From: Avisuccinivibrio sp964424565
GTDB lineage: Bacteria > Pseudomonadota > Gammaproteobacteria > Enterobacterales > Succinivibrionaceae
Assembly (NCBI GenBank): GCA_964424565.1
Contig: CAYRIZ010000001.1
Location: 33,694 to 97,693 of the forward strand
Length of the DNA: 64,000 bases
Reading direction: 5' to 3'
A model generated the notes under the pieces. That model was not told the origin of the DNA. It was given only the letters and a program-made list of their open reading frames with translations, and made no database searches. Numbering within the stretch: the first letter of the stretch is position 1; each line of letters starts with the position of its first letter. The translations under genes were made by a program, and so were the position numbers. Below are positions 34,541 through 43,928 of the stretch, in pieces.

Positions 34541-35785
34541 ATGTCCGGCGTGATGGGCATGATTTTGGCAGGCGGCAGCGGTGATCTGCTGATGCCTCTG
34601 ACCAAATCGCGCAGCAAGCCCGCGATTCCCTTTGGCGGCAGCTATCGTCTTATTGATTTTGTACTCAACAATTTCGTCAATTCCGGCATCATCCGGCTGT
34701 TTGTGATCACGCAGTACAAGTCTCAGTCCCTTTATCTGCATCTCAAGGACGGCTGGCAGGTCAGCGGCATCCCCGGCTGTTTCATCGATGCCATACCCGC
34801 CCAGATGCGTACCGGTACCGGCTGGTATCAGGGTACGGCTGATGCCGTCTTTCAGAACCTCACCTTTATAGAAGAGCGCTTCCCCGAGCATGTATGTGTA
34901 TTCGGGGCCGATCACATCTGCAAGATGGATATCAGGCAGATCCTGGACTATCATCATGCCGTGCAGGCCGATCTCACCGTAGCCGCCGTCCGCATACCCA
35001 GTGCCGTGGCCGCCGGCCGTTTCGGCGTCATAGAGGTGGACATGGAAGGCCGCATGATAGGCTTTACCGAAAAACCGCAGTTCCCGCGGGAAATTCCCGG
35101 CGATCCCGGGTACAGCCTGGTGTCCACCGGCAATTACATCTTCAGGGCTGAGGTGCTTTCAGCCGAGTTGCATTTTGATGCGGCCAACCCGCACAGCAGC
35201 CACGATTTTGGCAGTGATATCATTCCCCATCTCTATCCGCGCGGCAATGTCTATGTCTACGACATCTCCAACAATGTCATCAAGGGCGAAAAAGGTGAAG
35301 TCTACTGGCGCGATGTAGGCTCAATTGATGCCTACTGGGATGCCCATATGGATCTGCTGGGAGAAAATCCTCCCTTCTCCCTGTTCAATCCGCAGTGGCC
35401 GCTGCATACTTATTATCCGCCGCTGCCCCCGGCTGCCTTTACCGACACGCAGCAGCACCGCTGTGCCGTCTCTCAGTCCATGATCTCCGCCGGCTGCCGT
35501 ATAGAGGGTGCGGACATAGTCAAATCCGTGCTGGGTTTCTGCTGCACCGCCGGCGACGGCGCCGTGGTGGAGGAGAGTGTGCTCAACGGCAATGTCACCA
35601 TAGGCAGCGGCTGCCGCATCAGAAGAGCAGTCATAGACCGCGGTGCCGAGCTGGCCCCGGGTTTCTGCCTGGGCATAGACCCAAAGCAGGATCGCAAACT
35701 GATTGATCCCAACAATATTAATGGTCCGCATATTTCGGACCGAGGCATCATCGTCATTCCCCGGGGCATGAAGCTGGGCTTCTGA
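34541..35785 (+). CDS. glgC: Glucose-1-phosphate adenylyltransferase
   Basis: Makes ADP-glucose, the first committed step of bacterial glycogen. 414 residues: an N-terminal nucleotidyltransferase domain (ITQYKSQSL, GWYQGTADAVFQN, FGADHICKMD, VYWRDVGSIDAYW) and a C-terminal left-handed beta-helix with the usual AAVLP-like repeats. The nucleotide loop reads GGSGDLLMPLT at residues 11-21: the Arg of GGxGxRLxPLT is Leu16 here, an unusual change at a functionally important position. AGAGGA precedes ATG 34541. glgA follows after 91 bp. Confidence 0.92.
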   Translation: MSGVMGMILAGGSGDLLMPLTKSRSKPAIPFGGSYRLIDFVLNNFVNSGIIRLFVITQYKSQSLYLHLKDGWQVSGIPGCFIDAIPAQMRTGTGWYQGTADAVFQNLTFIEERFPEHVCVFGADHICKMDIRQILDYHHAVQADLTVAAVRIPSAVAAGRFGVIEVDMEGRMIGFTEKPQFPREIPGDPGYSLVSTGNYIFRAEVLSAELHFDAANPHSSHDFGSDIIPHLYPRGNVYVYDISNNVIKGEKGEVYWRDVGSIDAYWDAHMDLLGENPPFSLFNPQWPLHTYYPPLPPAAFTDTQQHRCAVSQSMISAGCRIEGADIVKSVLGFCCTAGDGAVVEESVLNGNVTIGSGCRIRRAVIDRGAELAPGFCLGIDPKQDRKLIDPNNINGPHISDRGIIVIPRGMKLGF

Positions 35786-35863
35786 CCTGGGCAAAGACGT
35801 GTGAAATTTTGTTTGTATTTGACACAAGGCCGGAGCTGATGCTCTGCCCTGACTTAAAAAAAT

Positions 35864-35879
35864 AAGAGAGGCTCTCTTG
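35864..35879 (+). promoter_or_regulatory. Hairpin enclosing the glgA ribosome-binding site
   Basis: AAGAGA (35864-35869) and TCTCTT (35873-35878) pair around GGC. The Shine-Dalgarno GAGG (35868-35871) and the first two bases of the TTG start are in the hairpin. It resembles the one at pncB in sequence, loop and position. Confidence 0.5.
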
Positions 35880-37334
35880 AATATTTTATTTATCTCCTCT
35901 GAAATTGCAGGTCTTATCAAAACCGGCGGTCTGGCCGACGTGGCAAAAGCTCTGCCCTGTCAATTGAAGGCAAACGGTCATGATGTCAGATTGGTAATGC
36001 CCTGCTACAGCCTGGTCAAAGGGGCTTTTGACCTGCCCATCATCGCTACCGGTTGCCTCAATGAAGGCAGTTCACAGCAGATGGAATATGCTGTGCGCCA
36101 GACCTTTATCGGGGATGAAAAAGTCGAAGTATGGATGATCGACTACCGAATGTACTATGAGAGAACATCCATCTACGGCGACAACAATCAGGCCTACGGT
36201 GACAATGGCGAGCGCTTTGCCTTCCTGGCTGCCGCCGCCCTTGATGCCGCCTGGCGCATGCAGTTCCAGCCGGACATAGTGCACTGCAATGACTGGCATG
36301 CCGCCCTGGCCCCGATGATCCTGCGCTTCAAGTACGGCTCCACCCCCTTCTTTGACCGCACCCGTTCCCTGATCACCATACACAATGGCGCCTTCCAGGG
36401 CGTGTTCGACCGCAATCAGGTCCGTTTCCTGCCTGAGATCGCTTCCTACTACAACGATCAGATCATGCAGGGCTCCTACATCAACTTCCTCAAGTGCGGC
36501 GTGTTCTTTGCCGACAAGATCAACACCGTGTCCCCGGGTTATGCCGCCGAGCTGGTCACCTATCTGGGCGGCCACGGCATGGCCAAGAACTTCCAGGACC
36601 GCGCCAGGGATCTGGTGGGCATCATCAACGGCTGCGACTACAGCGACTGGGATCCGTCCACCGACAAGCACCTGAAGATCAATTACGATTCCACCACCAT
36701 GGAAGAGAAAGTGCTGGGCAAATATCTGCTGCAGCGCGATCTGGGCCTGCCTATGTGCGATGCCCCGCTTTACGGCATGGTAGCCCGCCTGACCGATCAG
36801 AAGGGTGTAGGACTGCTGCTGCCCATCCTTGACCGCTTCCTGCAGCATAAGGTGCAGGTGGTAATCGAAGGCACAGGTGATCCGGTGTTTGAAAAGAAGA
36901 TGAGCGATCTGGCTGCCCGCTATCCGGACAAGATGCGCTTCCTGCCCAAATACGACAATGCCCTGGCCCATCAGATCGAAGCCGGCTCCGACTTCTTCCT
37001 GATGCCTTCCATCTTTGAGCCCTGCGGCCTCAATCAGATCTACTCCCTGGCCTATGCCACCCTGCCTATAGTGCGTGCCGTAGGCGGTCTTAAGGACACC
37101 GTGACCGACTACGATGCCAATCGCGAGCACGGCAACGGCTTTATGTTCTATGATGCCAATCCCGAGGAGCTGCTCTCCCTGCTGCGCCGCACCCTGATCT
37201 TCTATCTGGAAGATCCTGCCGAAATGCGCCGCATCAAGCAGAATGCCATGCACACCCGCTTCCTGTGGAAGGACAGCTGCAAGCTCTACGAAGATCTCTA
37301 TCAGCAGGCTCTGACCAAGCCCAAGTGGTGGTAA
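35877..37334 (+). CDS. glgA: Glycogen synthase
   Basis: GT5 glycosyltransferase extending alpha-1,4-glucan from ADP-glucose. 485 residues (477 in E. coli). The ADP-glucose motif KTGGLAD has Lys15, GCDYSDWDP and the catalytic-end motif FEPCGLNQIYSLAYATLP are present. The start is TTG 35877 with GAGG 5 nt upstream; MNILFISSEI fits the family. Pairs with glgC upstream; branching and debranching enzymes are not in the window. A strong terminator follows. Confidence 0.95.
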   Translation: MNILFISSEIAGLIKTGGLADVAKALPCQLKANGHDVRLVMPCYSLVKGAFDLPIIATGCLNEGSSQQMEYAVRQTFIGDEKVEVWMIDYRMYYERTSIYGDNNQAYGDNGERFAFLAAAALDAAWRMQFQPDIVHCNDWHAALAPMILRFKYGSTPFFDRTRSLITIHNGAFQGVFDRNQVRFLPEIASYYNDQIMQGSYINFLKCGVFFADKINTVSPGYAAELVTYLGGHGMAKNFQDRARDLVGIINGCDYSDWDPSTDKHLKINYDSTTMEEKVLGKYLLQRDLGLPMCDAPLYGMVARLTDQKGVGLLLPILDRFLQHKVQVVIEGTGDPVFEKKMSDLAARYPDKMRFLPKYDNALAHQIEAGSDFFLMPSIFEPCGLNQIYSLAYATLPIVRAVGGLKDTVTDYDANREHGNGFMFYDANPEELLSLLRRTLIFYLEDPAEMRRIKQNAMHTRFLWKDSCKLYEDLYQQALTKPKWW

Positions 37335-37361
37335 GCAGTTTTTCTGCTCCATCAGCTGCAG

Positions 37362-37390
37362 CCGCCTCCTCAGGGAGGCGGTTTTGTTTT
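37362..37390 (+). terminator. glgA terminator
   Basis: CCGCCTCC (37362-37369) pairs perfectly with GGAGGCGG (37374-37381) around TCAG, followed by TTTTGTTTT. Confidence 0.85.
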
Positions 37391-37433
37391 GAGGGGTGGG
37401 AAAAGTAAAGGTTAAGGCCGCACCGGCGGGCCG

Positions 37434-38357
37434 TCAGTAAGGCCAGGTAAAGGCCGGCGGGTGATCTGCGGGGGTATTTGCGGGATCTTCCTGGGATTGG
37501 GATTCGGCAGGATCTGCTGCAGCAGGCTCTGCTGCAAGATAACAGCTCTCCCGGGCCGCGCTGAGGCTGGCTTCCAGAGCGCGCAAAGTTTCCGCCCGGC
37601 GCTGCCTGACCCCGGAGATTAGAATCTCCAATGCCGCCAGCTGCGCCAGGCGCGGGCTCTGCAGCTGATTGCCGTCAGCATCCGCCCGGCTGCAGTACAA
37701 ATTCAAGCCTCCGCAGGCGGCCAGGGCGCTGTCGCGCGGACAGAGGGCTATCACCGCCGCCCCGCCGCGTACGGCCTGCTGCACGGCCTGCACCACAGGC
37801 CTGTTCTGGCCGGTGGCAGAAATGGCCAGCAGCAGCTCGCCCGGGCGCAGCACCGCACTGACCTGAGCGAGCTGTGTGCTGTCGGACACTATTTCGCAGC
37901 TCAGCCCCAAAGAGAGCATCCGGGCCTGCAGGAACATGGCAGCCGGCAGGGACAGGCCCCCGGCGGCCACCACCAGGCGCCTCGACTTACTGATTAAATC
38001 CGCAGCGCGGGCGGCTGCCCGGCAGTCCAGGGTACGACCCAGCTCTTTTAGGGCCGACACGGCACTGTCCAGGACCCTGGCGGTCAGCTCATTCATGCTG
38101 TCGCCGGGGCTGACCTGGTGGTGGGCAGAGGAGAGCTCGGCTGACAGCAGCTGCCTGAAGGCAGGAAAGCCGTCAGCACCAAAAGCCCGGCAGAAGCGGT
38201 ATACAGTAGGCTCGGATACTCCGGCCCGCAGGGCCAGCGTGGTGATATTCTCCCCTGCTGTCCGGGCCGGATCGGCCAGCACGGCGGCGGCAATTTTGCG
38301 TTCCGATCTGGTAAGCCCGCTCAGGCGGGCTGTTATGCTGTCCAGCAGACTGCCCAC
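37434..38357 (-). CDS. RpiR/HexR-family transcriptional regulator
   Basis: 307 residues: N-terminal RpiR-type helix-turn-helix (TRSERKIAAAVLADP, then VSEPTVYRFCRAFG) and a SIS sugar-phosphate-binding domain near 115-245 (LVVAAGGLSLPAAMF, LAISATGQNRPVV). Its target sugar is not evident; neighbours are srmB upstream and glgA on the opposite strand, so central carbon or glycogen control is only a guess. GTG 38357 follows the srmB stop by 3 bp with AGGA 7 nt upstream, so it is co-transcribed with srmB. The C-terminus carries a Pro/Ala-rich tail. Confidence 0.88.
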   Translation of the reverse strand: MGSLLDSITARLSGLTRSERKIAAAVLADPARTAGENITTLALRAGVSEPTVYRFCRAFGADGFPAFRQLLSAELSSAHHQVSPGDSMNELTARVLDSAVSALKELGRTLDCRAAARAADLISKSRRLVVAAGGLSLPAAMFLQARMLSLGLSCEIVSDSTQLAQVSAVLRPGELLLAISATGQNRPVVQAVQQAVRGGAAVIALCPRDSALAACGGLNLYCSRADADGNQLQSPRLAQLAALEILISGVRQRRAETLRALEASLSAARESCYLAAEPAAADPAESQSQEDPANTPADHPPAFTWPY

Positions 38358-38360
38358 TTT

Positions 38361-39794
38361 TTAATCCTGTACAGGCTTCTCCCCGGCCCGGGCTGCCCGG
38401 CGGGCCCGCTTGGCGGCAAAGTCAGGTTTGCCCTTGTTCTTCTTGTCGCGCCAGCGCTCCTTGACCTTCTTTTTGGACTCATCCTTGTCATCCCGGTGTT
38501 TGCGGTCAAAGCCGCCGTGTCCGCCCAGGGAGGCCCGGGTGGGCTTTTTGACCGGCAGGGTCTTTTCCACCGGGAAAGCGGCGCAGACATTTTTAATCTG
38601 TCTCTTTTCAATTTCCCGGCCGGTGTAGCGCTCAATGCGCTCCAGCAGCGGCAGTTCATTGCGCTCCACCAGGCTGATCACCGTGCCGCGGCTGCCGGCG
38701 CGGGCAGTACGGCCGGCGCGGTGCACATAAATATCGGCGCGGGCGGGTAAATCGAAATTGTAAACCTGCTGCACATCGCTGATATCCAGGCCGCGGGCGG
38801 CTACATCCGTGGCCACCAGCATGCTCACTTCATTTTCCTTGAAGCGGCGCAGGGCGGCGCGGCGCTCGGTGATGTTCATGTCACCTTCCAGGGAGGCTGT
38901 TCTGATCCCCAGCCGGCGCAGGAAGCGGCAGACTTCACTGACCCTATCGCGGGTGCGCACAAAGATCATGGCCTTGCCGGCGGCCGTGCGCAGCAGATGA
39001 CCGAGAATATTGTATTTCTGCTGCGGGGTGGCCGCGTAATAGGCCCGGGAGGACAGCAGCTCAGGCAGCTTTTCATCCTCCTCCCCGCCGGCGCCTATAT
39101 GCACCTCAAAGGGATCGTTTAACACCTGAGCGGCAAAATCGCGTACCCCTGCTCCTTCCAGGGTGGCGGAAAAGAGCATGGTCTGATAACGCCGATCGGT
39201 GGCACGTACTATGGCGGCCACTTCATCGCGAAAGCCCAGATCGAGCATGCGATCGGCTTCATCTATGATCAGCAGTTCCACCTTATCGGTTTTGAAGCTG
39301 CCCTTGCCTATAAATTCATTGAGGCGGCCGGGAGTGGCCACCACTATGCAGCCGCAGGCGGCCTGCTGAATGTCGCGGCCCTCACCGCCTATGACTGTAT
39401 AGGCCTGAAAATGCGACCAGTCCTGCCCGGCCCGATCGGCGGCATCGGCTGCCTCTTCATCTTCCTCCCAGCGGGCGGTACCGGCCTGCACCGCTTCCCG
39501 CAGAGCTGCGCACAGGGCATTGGCATCGGTACAGACCTGCTGCGCCAGCTCGCGCGTAGGCTCCAGGATCAGGGCGCGCACGCCGCCTGCCTGCGGGTTT
39601 TCGCTCAGTCTGGCCAATATTGGCAGCAGAAAAGCGGCAGTCTTGCCGGTGCCGGTGGGGGCACCGCCCAGAATATCCGAGCCCGCCAGTGCCGGGGGAA
39701 TGACCAGGGTTTGTATGGGAGTGGGACTGCTCCAGCCCCGGGCTTTCACGGCCTCCAGTACATCCAGAGGCAGACCTAATTCAGCAAATTCCAT
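38361..39794 (-). CDS. srmB: DEAD-box RNA helicase, SrmB-like
   Basis: 477 residues with all core motifs: APTGTGKT (45-52), PTRELA, TPGR, DEAD, SAT, ARGLD and HRAGRTARAG. PPALAGSDILGGAPTGTGKT and the basic tail with KNKGK resemble E. coli SrmB, which helps assemble the 50S subunit. An acidic insert (RWEEDEEAADAADRAGQ) of about 20 residues sits between motifs Ia and Ib and is not in E. coli SrmB. RhlE-type helicases are the alternative. Co-transcribed with the RpiR-like gene. Confidence 0.85.
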   Translation of the reverse strand: MEFAELGLPLDVLEAVKARGWSSPTPIQTLVIPPALAGSDILGGAPTGTGKTAAFLLPILARLSENPQAGGVRALILEPTRELAQQVCTDANALCAALREAVQAGTARWEEDEEAADAADRAGQDWSHFQAYTVIGGEGRDIQQAACGCIVVATPGRLNEFIGKGSFKTDKVELLIIDEADRMLDLGFRDEVAAIVRATDRRYQTMLFSATLEGAGVRDFAAQVLNDPFEVHIGAGGEEDEKLPELLSSRAYYAATPQQKYNILGHLLRTAAGKAMIFVRTRDRVSEVCRFLRRLGIRTASLEGDMNITERRAALRRFKENEVSMLVATDVAARGLDISDVQQVYNFDLPARADIYVHRAGRTARAGSRGTVISLVERNELPLLERIERYTGREIEKRQIKNVCAAFPVEKTLPVKKPTRASLGGHGGFDRKHRDDKDESKKKVKERWRDKKNKGKPDFAAKRARRAARAGEKPVQD

Positions 39795-39850
39795 TAAATT
39801 TCGCTCTCACAGCTTAGCAGTTTGCTTATATGTGTGTTACGCCGCCGGGA

Positions 39851-40120
39851 TTAGACCCCTTCCACGCCGCGCCGGCCTTCATGACATTTGATGATGAAAT
39901 CCACCATCTGCTGCCGGCGGGCAGTATCCGGAGCGGCCGTGCCGTGCAGCCAGCGGAAGAGCTCCAGATCGGAGGCGGAGAGCAGATCCATGTAATCGGC
40001 AATCACCTCTTCACTGCACTGCGGCAAATCATGCTCCACAAAAGGCAGCAGCATCAAATCCAGCTCGCGCATGCCGCGCCGCGACTGCCAGCGGATGCGT
40101 CCCCAGTTAATATCAGCCAT
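39851..40120 (-). CDS. sdhE: FAD assembly factor SdhE
   Basis: Small helical protein that promotes covalent FAD attachment to the flavoprotein subunit of succinate dehydrogenase or fumarate reductase. 89 residues (88 in E. coli); the hallmark RRGMRELD is present, followed by LLPFVEHDLPQ and DLELFRWLHG. ATG 40120 has GGAGG 5 nt upstream. The frame continues upstream into thyA but that part is not translated as a separate protein. It follows thyA by 10 bp. Confidence 0.93.
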   Translation of the reverse strand: MADINWGRIRWQSRRGMRELDLMLLPFVEHDLPQCSEEVIADYMDLLSASDLELFRWLHGTAAPDTARRQQMVDFIIKCHEGRRGVEGV

Positions 40121-40130
40121 ACCATCCTCC

Positions 40131-40925
40131 CTATACTGCCACCGGGGCTTTGATAACCGGCCAGGGGTCATAGCCCTGCAGCACAAAATCCTCAAACTCA
40201 TAGCTGAAAATATCAACCGGCCGGCGCGCAATTTCCATCTGGGGCAGAGCCCGCGGGGTACGCGAGAGCTGCTCCCGGCACTGCTCGAAGTGATTGTGAT
40301 AAATATGAGTGTCGCCGCCGGTCCAGACAAATTCTCCCGGCTGCAGATCGCACTGCTGAGCCAGCATCATGGTCAGCAGCGAGTAGCTGGCAATATTGAA
40401 CGGCACCCCCAAAAAGAAATCGCAGCTGCGCTGATACAGCAGGCAGGAGAGCCGGCCTGATGCCACATAGAATTGAAACAGCACATGACAGGGCGGCAGC
40501 GCCATGTCATCCACCTGCGCGGCATTCCAGGCATTGACCAGCAGGCGCCTGCTGTTGGGATTGTGTTTGATCTGCTCTACCACCGCGCTGATCTGATCTA
40601 CCTTGCGGCCGTCCGGGCCGTCCCAGGAGCGCCACTGATGGCCGTAAACCGGGCCCAGATTGCCTTCTGCATCCGCCCATTCGTCCCAGATGGAGACCTT
40701 ATGATCATGCAGATATTTGATGTTGGTATCGCCCTGCAGAAACCACAATAGCTCATAGATAATGGAGCGCAGATGTACTTTTTTGGTAGTCAGCAGCGGA
40801 AAGCCCTGCTGCAGATCAAAACGCATCTGTGTCCCGAAGATGGAGCGCGTTCCGGTATGAGTGCGGTCATCGCGATCCACACCCTCTTCCAGAATCCGGC
40901 GCATCAAATCCAAATACTGTTTCAT
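40131..40925 (-). CDS. thyA: Thymidylate synthase
   Basis: Makes dTMP from dUMP with methylene-tetrahydrofolate. 264 residues, as in E. coli, with catalytic Cys146 in LPPCHVLFQFYV and the dUMP phosphate-binding QRSCDFFLGVPFN. ATG 40925 (MKQYLDLMRR) has AGGA 6 nt upstream and matches the family start. In E. coli lgt stands between ptsP and thyA; here lgt is missing from this place. Confidence 0.98.
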   Translation of the reverse strand: MKQYLDLMRRILEEGVDRDDRTHTGTRSIFGTQMRFDLQQGFPLLTTKKVHLRSIIYELLWFLQGDTNIKYLHDHKVSIWDEWADAEGNLGPVYGHQWRSWDGPDGRKVDQISAVVEQIKHNPNSRRLLVNAWNAAQVDDMALPPCHVLFQFYVASGRLSCLLYQRSCDFFLGVPFNIASYSLLTMMLAQQCDLQPGEFVWTGGDTHIYHNHFEQCREQLSRTPRALPQMEIARRPVDIFSYEFEDFVLQGYDPWPVIKAPVAV

Positions 40926-41019
40926 GTAAGTCCTCACAGCCCGGGCACGTCAACTCCTCTCCCGCTGCTGCCCTGCGGCAGCAGCAGAAGGGGCAAAAGT
41001 GCGGCGGACCGGTAAATTT

Positions 41020-43359
41020 TTATCTGCCGTGCCGGCCTTCCGCGCTGATCTCAGGCAGCGACTCGGTGGCTACCTGATAGGCCTTTTTCTGCGCCTCATA
41101 AAAATCAATGGCCGCCGTCAGTCCCTTGGATTTGGCGTAATTGACAAAGAGATCGCGTATGGCCTGCGGATCGGACAGCTCCAGCGCCAGCCCGCGCATG
41201 GCCTGCAGTTCAGCCCAGCTGACCCGGCGCAGCATATATTTGACCCTGGCCAGCTCGGAGTAATTCATGCTCAGATGATCATAGCCCAGCGCCAGCAGCA
41301 GCAGTACGCCCAGGCCGGAGCCGGCCAGCTCACCGCATACTGAAATGCGCTTGTTGTACTGTGCCGCCTTGCGGGACAGCCAGGCCAGGCAGCGCACCAC
41401 AGCCGGATGGAAGGGATCGTAGAAACGCTGTACCCGGGCATTGGAGCGGTCCACGGCCAGCAGATACTGCATCAAGTCGTTGGAGCCTATGGACAGGAAA
41501 TCCACTTCATTGATGATGTCATCCAGGATGCAGATGAGGCCAGGCACCTCCACCATCACGCCAAAGCGCGGCAGCGGGAAGCTGTGCCCCAGCTCCGAGC
41601 ACAGGGCAGCGGATTCCTGCACCAGCATCCGGCGGACAAAGTAGATTTCATCTGGCCTGGAGACCATGGGGATCATGATCTCCAAATTGCCGCTGTGCTG
41701 CTGGGCGCGCAGCATGGCCCGCAGCTGCGTGCGCAGGATCTGCGGATTGTCTATGGTGACGCGCACACCGCGCCAGCCAAAGGCCGGATTGGCTTCCTTT
41801 ATGGGCAGATAAGGCAGAGACTTGTCCGAGCCTACATCCAAAGTGCGCATGCACACCGGTTTGCCGGCAAATTGATCCAGCAGCGAGACATACCACTCAT
41901 ACTGCTGCTGCTCGGTGGGGAAGGACTGCGTGAGCATAAAGGAGATCTCAGTGCGGTACAGTCCTATGCCGTCGGTGACCAAAGCCACCTTGTTGTTCCA
42001 GTCCTGATGATTGAGTCCGGCATTGAGCTGTACCTGTATGCGCCTGCCGTCTATGGTGACCGGTTCCTGTTCCAGCTCATGGCCGAAGAGATCGGACTGC
42101 TGTCTGTCCTGTCCTATCAGCTCGGAGAATTCATCCACCACTGAAGGCGGCGGATCGAGCAGGATTTCACAGCGCCTGCCGTCCAAAATCAGCGTATGCC
42201 CGTCTATGGCACTCAAATCCAGATTTACCCCGAGCACGGCCGGGATGCCCAGATCGCGCGCCAGGATCATGGTGTGCGCACTCATGGTGCCGGAGACGGC
42301 CACAAAACCGGCTATCTTGTCGCGCGGCAGTTCGGCTATCATGGCCGCAGGCATGCTGTCCACCACCAGGATCACCTGGCCCTGAATTTCAAAATCGCGG
42401 GCGGAGGCCTGCACCAGGCGGGAGATCAGCACCTGGGCAAAATCGCGTATATCGCTGTACTCCTCCTCATCCTGCCGCTCGCGGGCCGCCTCCAGGCGCT
42501 CCCCTATGACCAGCTTGATGGCCGAGGAGGCCAGCAGTCCCTTATCATTGATGCGCTCGTCCACCTCATCCTGAAAGGTAGGATCATCCAGCAGCCGGCC
42601 GTAGCTGGACATATAGCCGCACAGGGCGCTGGATTTTTCATCCTCCTGCATCTTCAGGGAGGCGCGGTCCATTTCCACCTGCAGCTGGAACATGGTCTGA
42701 TGGAACAGCTCCACCTGCAGCAGGGGATCGTCGCTGTGCAGAATTTTGACCTGATCTATGGATACGGAAGGCTGCCAGACCAGGGCCCTGGCTATGGCCA
42801 GGCCGCCGGTGCCGGACTCGCCGTGGAAGCGGCGGATATTGTGCTCTTCATCCACCTCTACCGTGCGGTTCATGGCTATGATGGAGGCAATCTGCACGCT
42901 CAGGGTCAGCATGAAGTACTCTTCATTGGCCCCGAACTGCCGCTGCTCGCGGCTTTGTATGACCAGCACGCCCAGCAGATCGCTCTGATTGATTACCGGC
43001 ACTCCCAAAAAGGAGTGAAATTCATCTTCACCTACATCAGGCAGATATTTGAAGTTGGGGTGCGAGAAGGCATCGGCCAGATCCAGCATCTCGCGGCGCT
43101 TGCCCACCACGCCCACCAGGCCCTCGCCTGACTTGAGCACAGCCTTGCCCACAGCTTCCTGGGCCAGACCGTCAGTGGCACGCAGCCGGAAACGGTCGCG
43201 CAGGCTCTCATACAGATAAAGCGAACAGCAGTCAGCGCCGGTGGCCTTTCTGATCTGCCTGACCAAAATCTGTACAGCCTTTTCCAGGCTTTGTTCCGCT
43301 GCCACCGCTTCCGTGATTTGACGCAGGGCAAGCAGCAGTTCACTCTGTCTTTCGTCCAT
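41020..43359 (-). CDS. ptsP: PTS-Ntr enzyme I (phosphoenolpyruvate-protein phosphotransferase PtsP)
   Basis: First component of the nitrogen-related phosphotransfer chain (EI-Ntr to NPr to EIIA-Ntr). 779 residues (748 in E. coli): N-terminal GAF domain (about 20-165), the phosphohistidine domain with His362 in TMSAHTMILAR, and a TIM-barrel PEP-binding domain (LYRTEISFM, SIGSNDLMQYLLAVDRSN, SVCGELAGSG). The residue before the active His is Ala rather than the usual Ser. ATG 43359 has GGAGG upstream inside the end of rppH, whose stop is 1 bp away. Upstream rppH is as in E. coli. Confidence 0.95.
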   Translation of the reverse strand: MDERQSELLLALRQITEAVAAEQSLEKAVQILVRQIRKATGADCCSLYLYESLRDRFRLRATDGLAQEAVGKAVLKSGEGLVGVVGKRREMLDLADAFSHPNFKYLPDVGEDEFHSFLGVPVINQSDLLGVLVIQSREQRQFGANEEYFMLTLSVQIASIIAMNRTVEVDEEHNIRRFHGESGTGGLAIARALVWQPSVSIDQVKILHSDDPLLQVELFHQTMFQLQVEMDRASLKMQEDEKSSALCGYMSSYGRLLDDPTFQDEVDERINDKGLLASSAIKLVIGERLEAARERQDEEEYSDIRDFAQVLISRLVQASARDFEIQGQVILVVDSMPAAMIAELPRDKIAGFVAVSGTMSAHTMILARDLGIPAVLGVNLDLSAIDGHTLILDGRRCEILLDPPPSVVDEFSELIGQDRQQSDLFGHELEQEPVTIDGRRIQVQLNAGLNHQDWNNKVALVTDGIGLYRTEISFMLTQSFPTEQQQYEWYVSLLDQFAGKPVCMRTLDVGSDKSLPYLPIKEANPAFGWRGVRVTIDNPQILRTQLRAMLRAQQHSGNLEIMIPMVSRPDEIYFVRRMLVQESAALCSELGHSFPLPRFGVMVEVPGLICILDDIINEVDFLSIGSNDLMQYLLAVDRSNARVQRFYDPFHPAVVRCLAWLSRKAAQYNKRISVCGELAGSGLGVLLLLALGYDHLSMNYSELARVKYMLRRVSWAELQAMRGLALELSDPQAIRDLFVNYAKSKGLTAAIDFYEAQKKAYQVATESLPEISAEGRHGR

Positions 43360-43360
43360 G

Positions 43361-43897
43361 TTAATAATTACCTCCGCGTGTCCTGCCCCGGTATGTCCGC
43401 ATTTCTGCAGACAGAGGCTTGCCGAATAATGCCGTCGGCGCAAATTCTGTCAGTATTCTCCGATAAACATCGCGCTTGAACGCAATAACCTGCCGCACCG
43501 GATACCAGTAAGACACCCAGCGCCAGTCATCAAACTCAGGATGACCTTCACGATTAAAGCGGATATCAAACTGTTTTTCCGCGGTCAGGGACAGCAGAAA
43601 CCATTTTTGTTTCTGCCCCAGACACACCGGATCGTCCGTCCAGCGGATCAGACGCTTGGGCAGACGATATTTATGCCAGAAGCGTGACTGTCCGAGGAGC
43701 CTGACATCACTGCGGCTTAATCCCAGCTCTTCATAGAGTTCACGGTACATGGCCTCCAGGGGCTCCTCCCCTTCATTCAGACCACCCTGCGGGAACTGCC
43801 ACGAATTCTGCCTGACACGGCGTGCCCACAGCACCTGAGCGTTGCGGTTGCAGATCACTATGCCCACATTGGGTCTGTATCCATCCTCATCGATCAC
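43361..43897 (-). CDS. rppH: RNA pyrophosphohydrolase RppH
   Basis: Nudix enzyme that removes pyrophosphate from mRNA 5' ends and starts decay. 178 residues (176 in E. coli), start MIDEDGYRPNVGIVICNRNAQVLWARR in the family manner, Nudix box GGLNEGEEPLEAMYRELYEE plus LGL. A GTG start at 43897 is used since it gives the conserved N-terminus. Divergent from mutH across a structured 310-bp region. Confidence 0.96.
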   Translation of the reverse strand: MIDEDGYRPNVGIVICNRNAQVLWARRVRQNSWQFPQGGLNEGEEPLEAMYRELYEELGLSRSDVRLLGQSRFWHKYRLPKRLIRWTDDPVCLGQKQKWFLLSLTAEKQFDIRFNREGHPEFDDWRWVSYWYPVRQVIAFKRDVYRRILTEFAPTALFGKPLSAEMRTYRGRTRGGNY

Positions 43898-43928
43898 AAA
43901 AACCGCCTAGTTCTGCCTCAAACTTTCA

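Noticed and set aside
36072..37352. 426-codon minus-strand open frame opposite glgA
   Set aside because: It mirrors the codons of glgA, has no family motif and no ribosome-binding site; glgA is clearly the gene.
42196..43131. 311-codon plus-strand open frame inside ptsP
   Set aside because: Antisense shadow of a well-conserved GC-rich gene; product rich in Gly, His and Gln without domains.
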